Of a stretch of 32,727 nt of DNA, positions 31,598 through 32,727 are shown piece by piece (positions within the stretch are counted from its first letter, which is position 1; each line of letters begins with the position of its first letter). A model generated the notes under the pieces. It was given only the letters and a program-made list of their open reading frames with translations, was not told the DNA's origin and searched no databases. Made by a program: the position numbers and the translations under genes. Source of the stretch: Ignavibacteria bacterium (lineage in GTDB: Bacteria; Bacteroidota; Ignavibacteria; Tepidaquicellales; OLB5); the NCBI GenBank assembly GCA_014879675.1, contig JACSRQ010000162.1, forward strand, positions 1 to 32,727, in the 5' to 3' direction.

Positions 31598-32727
31598 TTA
31601 CTCCTCTGCCAATGTTTTTGAGATATTTATCCGATAAATATTGATAGAGGGTAAAGCGGCGGCTAATAGGCTTATTCCGATGGCTGCAAGCAAAAGCAGT
31701 AGTTCTTCTTTTTGTAAAATTACTTGCGAAAGCGGCAAATGAAATTTGGCATTTAGTTGATTTGAAATCAGAACAGCCCCCAAACGACTAAAAAGTAGCC
31801 CCAGCACATAGCCAATTGTACCTAAGAAAAGCCCTTCGATAAGTAAAAGAACAAATAGCTGTAAACGACTTGCTCCCATCGAAAGCATAAGTGCCAGCTC
31901 GTATTTACGCTCTTTTAACGAATTATAAAGCGAAACAAATACACTAATGCCCGAAATTATCATGATGGCTATGGCCAAAGCCCGAAGTGTACCAATACCT
32001 ACACCAAGCAGCTCGAACAAGCGATTCACTTCGATTGAAGGTAGAGCGGCCTGCATGGCTGTATTTTCGTTGATTGTTCGGGGGAGGGTCATTAACCCCA
32101 AAGGCGACCGAAACTGTACCAACGCACTCGTAATTTGTTTTTTGTTTTCTTCGTGTGTTTCCTCTTCATGGGCTTCGTGTGAGCCATGTACAGCCCATAC
32201 ACTGCTCAACGACGTAAGCAGAAGGTTGTCAAGAACAGAGTTAGAATAATTCAGTATTCCCACTACTTTATAGGTAAGCTCATTGTGCGACTCGCCGGCT
32301 TCGTCGAGGCCATGAGCACTGGCAAACGTATCGCCTATTTTTAAGCCTAACTGCTGTGCGGCAATTGCTCCAACCGCCACATCGCCATCGTTAATGAATA
32401 GGGTGCCATTTTGTAGGCTAGCTTCAAAATGCTCGATATACAGTTTGTTTGTCCCGACAATTCGGTAGCCTCTGTAATTATCGCCCATCGAAATCGGAAT
32501 TACCTTTTTAATAAGCGGATTACTGGCAAGTGTTTGTACTTCATCCAGCAGAATATTGCCCGTAGGGTTATCAATATGATAAATACTTGATAAAATAAGC
32601 TGCAAAGGGCTACCTTTTGCCCCCACTACCATATCAATGCCTTTTATGTTTTTTGAAAATTTTTCTTGAAACTGATTATTTATCAGAAAAAGCAGCGAAA
32701 TAAGGGCAATGCCCAGCGACATAAGCA
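31598..32727 (-). CDS. FtsX/MacB-type ABC permease, 5' end beyond the window
   Basis: 374 or more residues of a permease of the LolC/MacB/FtsX group. It enters within what should be the first membrane helix (SLGIALISLLFLINNQF), followed by a large extracytoplasmic domain (FSKNIKGIDMVVGAKGSPLQLILSS ... VAVGAIAAQQLGLKIGDTF) and three C-terminal membrane helices (LRALAIAIMIISGISVFVSL; LFVLLLIEGLFLGTIGYVLG; LLLAAIGISLLAAALPSI), the FtsX core. The outer loop has a His/Glu cluster (HGSHEAHEEETHEENKK), which fits metal handling. The N-terminus is cut by the window edge. It may work with the DUF3299-like protein; its ATPase is not in view. Confidence 0.85.
   Translation of the reverse strand, partial: LMSLGIALISLLFLINNQFQEKFSKNIKGIDMVVGAKGSPLQLILSSIYHIDNPTGNILLDEVQTLASNPLIKKVIPISMGDNYRGYRIVGTNKLYIEHFEASLQNGTLFINDGDVAVGAIAAQQLGLKIGDTFASAHGLDEAGESHNELTYKVVGILNYSNSVLDNLLLTSLSSVWAVHGSHEAHEEETHEENKKQITSALVQFRSPLGLMTLPRTINENTAMQAALPSIEVNRLFELLGVGIGTLRALAIAIMIISGISVFVSLYNSLKERKYELALMLSMGASRLQLFVLLLIEGLFLGTIGYVLGLLFSRLGAVLISNQLNAKFHLPLSQVILQKEELLLLLAAIGISLLAAALPSINIYRINISKTLAEE

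Noticed and set aside
1-32727. tRNA, rRNA, CRISPR array or prophage genes
   Set aside because: I looked for T-loop GTTCRAATC-like cores with acceptor pairing, regularly spaced identical repeats, and phage or transposase motifs, and saw none.

Overview
The window looks like two joined pieces of DNA. Bases 1 to about 29,030 carry genes typical of the Ignavibacteria/Chlorobi side of the Bacteroidota superphylum. Three secreted proteins end in a type IX secretion (T9SS) sorting domain with the NYPNPFNP(S/V)T motif. One plus-strand gene belongs to the 'LSKSEKRYF' family of helical proteins, which I associate with Bacteroidota genomes. Housekeeping genes (mtaB, clpS, aat, rpiB, apaG) are mixed with short palindromic intergenic repeats. 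Bases from about 29,040 to the end look like a different Bacteroidota genome, with different codon choice, low-complexity intergenic DNA and a MITE-like element. The taxonomic reading is inference from motifs only; I could not run searches.

Layout, left part. 199-2001 is an ABC exporter. 2002-2673 is a cluster of small palindromic repeats. 2674-5352 holds apaG, a DUF427 protein, a 2-hydroxyacid dehydrogenase and a small secreted protein, all on plus. 5359-11141 runs on minus: a CapA-like metallophosphatase and a ChaA-like Ca2+/H+ antiporter at adjoining ends, a ferredoxin-nitroreductase, a small secreted protein, and a CBM9-like/outer-membrane barrel protein. 11142-11892 is non-coding and holds a multi-stem foldback element (11221-11364). 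11893-13674 is a T9SS-sorted FG-GAP propeller, divergent from a helical-repeat protein (13892-15370). mtaB and sixA overlap by one base and converge on a site-2 protease. A YCF48-type T9SS protein (18738-19964) is divergent from an ECF sigma factor operon (20243-21536). A CBS protein and a strong terminator follow. A 55-residue membrane protein and an SBBP-repeat T9SS protein lie on minus, divergent from a second helical-repeat protein (24344-25780). A MoxR/ChlI-type AAA+ ATPase, the N-degron pair clpS-aat, and the 3' part of rpiB complete the left part.

The join. One open frame (28589-30007) reads from a class V aminotransferase lacking its C-terminus straight into RpiB lacking its first residues. 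The switch falls at a short shared 'KNIIIG' stretch near 29,021-29,041. This is best explained as an assembly chimera or a microhomology-mediated recombination, not a working bifunctional enzyme. Gene-neighbour conclusions should not be carried across it.

Right part (29,040-32,727): a truncated aminotransferase, a 149-bp MITE candidate with 22-bp imperfect terminal inverted repeats, a small outer-membrane-type protein, a DUF3299-like protein, and an FtsX-type permease that runs off the window end. The last two resemble part of a zinc-import (Zrg-like) locus.

The most interesting items are the chimeric join, the multi-stem element at 11221-11364, the palindrome inserted in a palindrome at 3735-3780, and two helical-repeat genes that are each divergent from a T9SS cargo gene. 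I saw no tRNA, rRNA, CRISPR array, transposase or phage gene.
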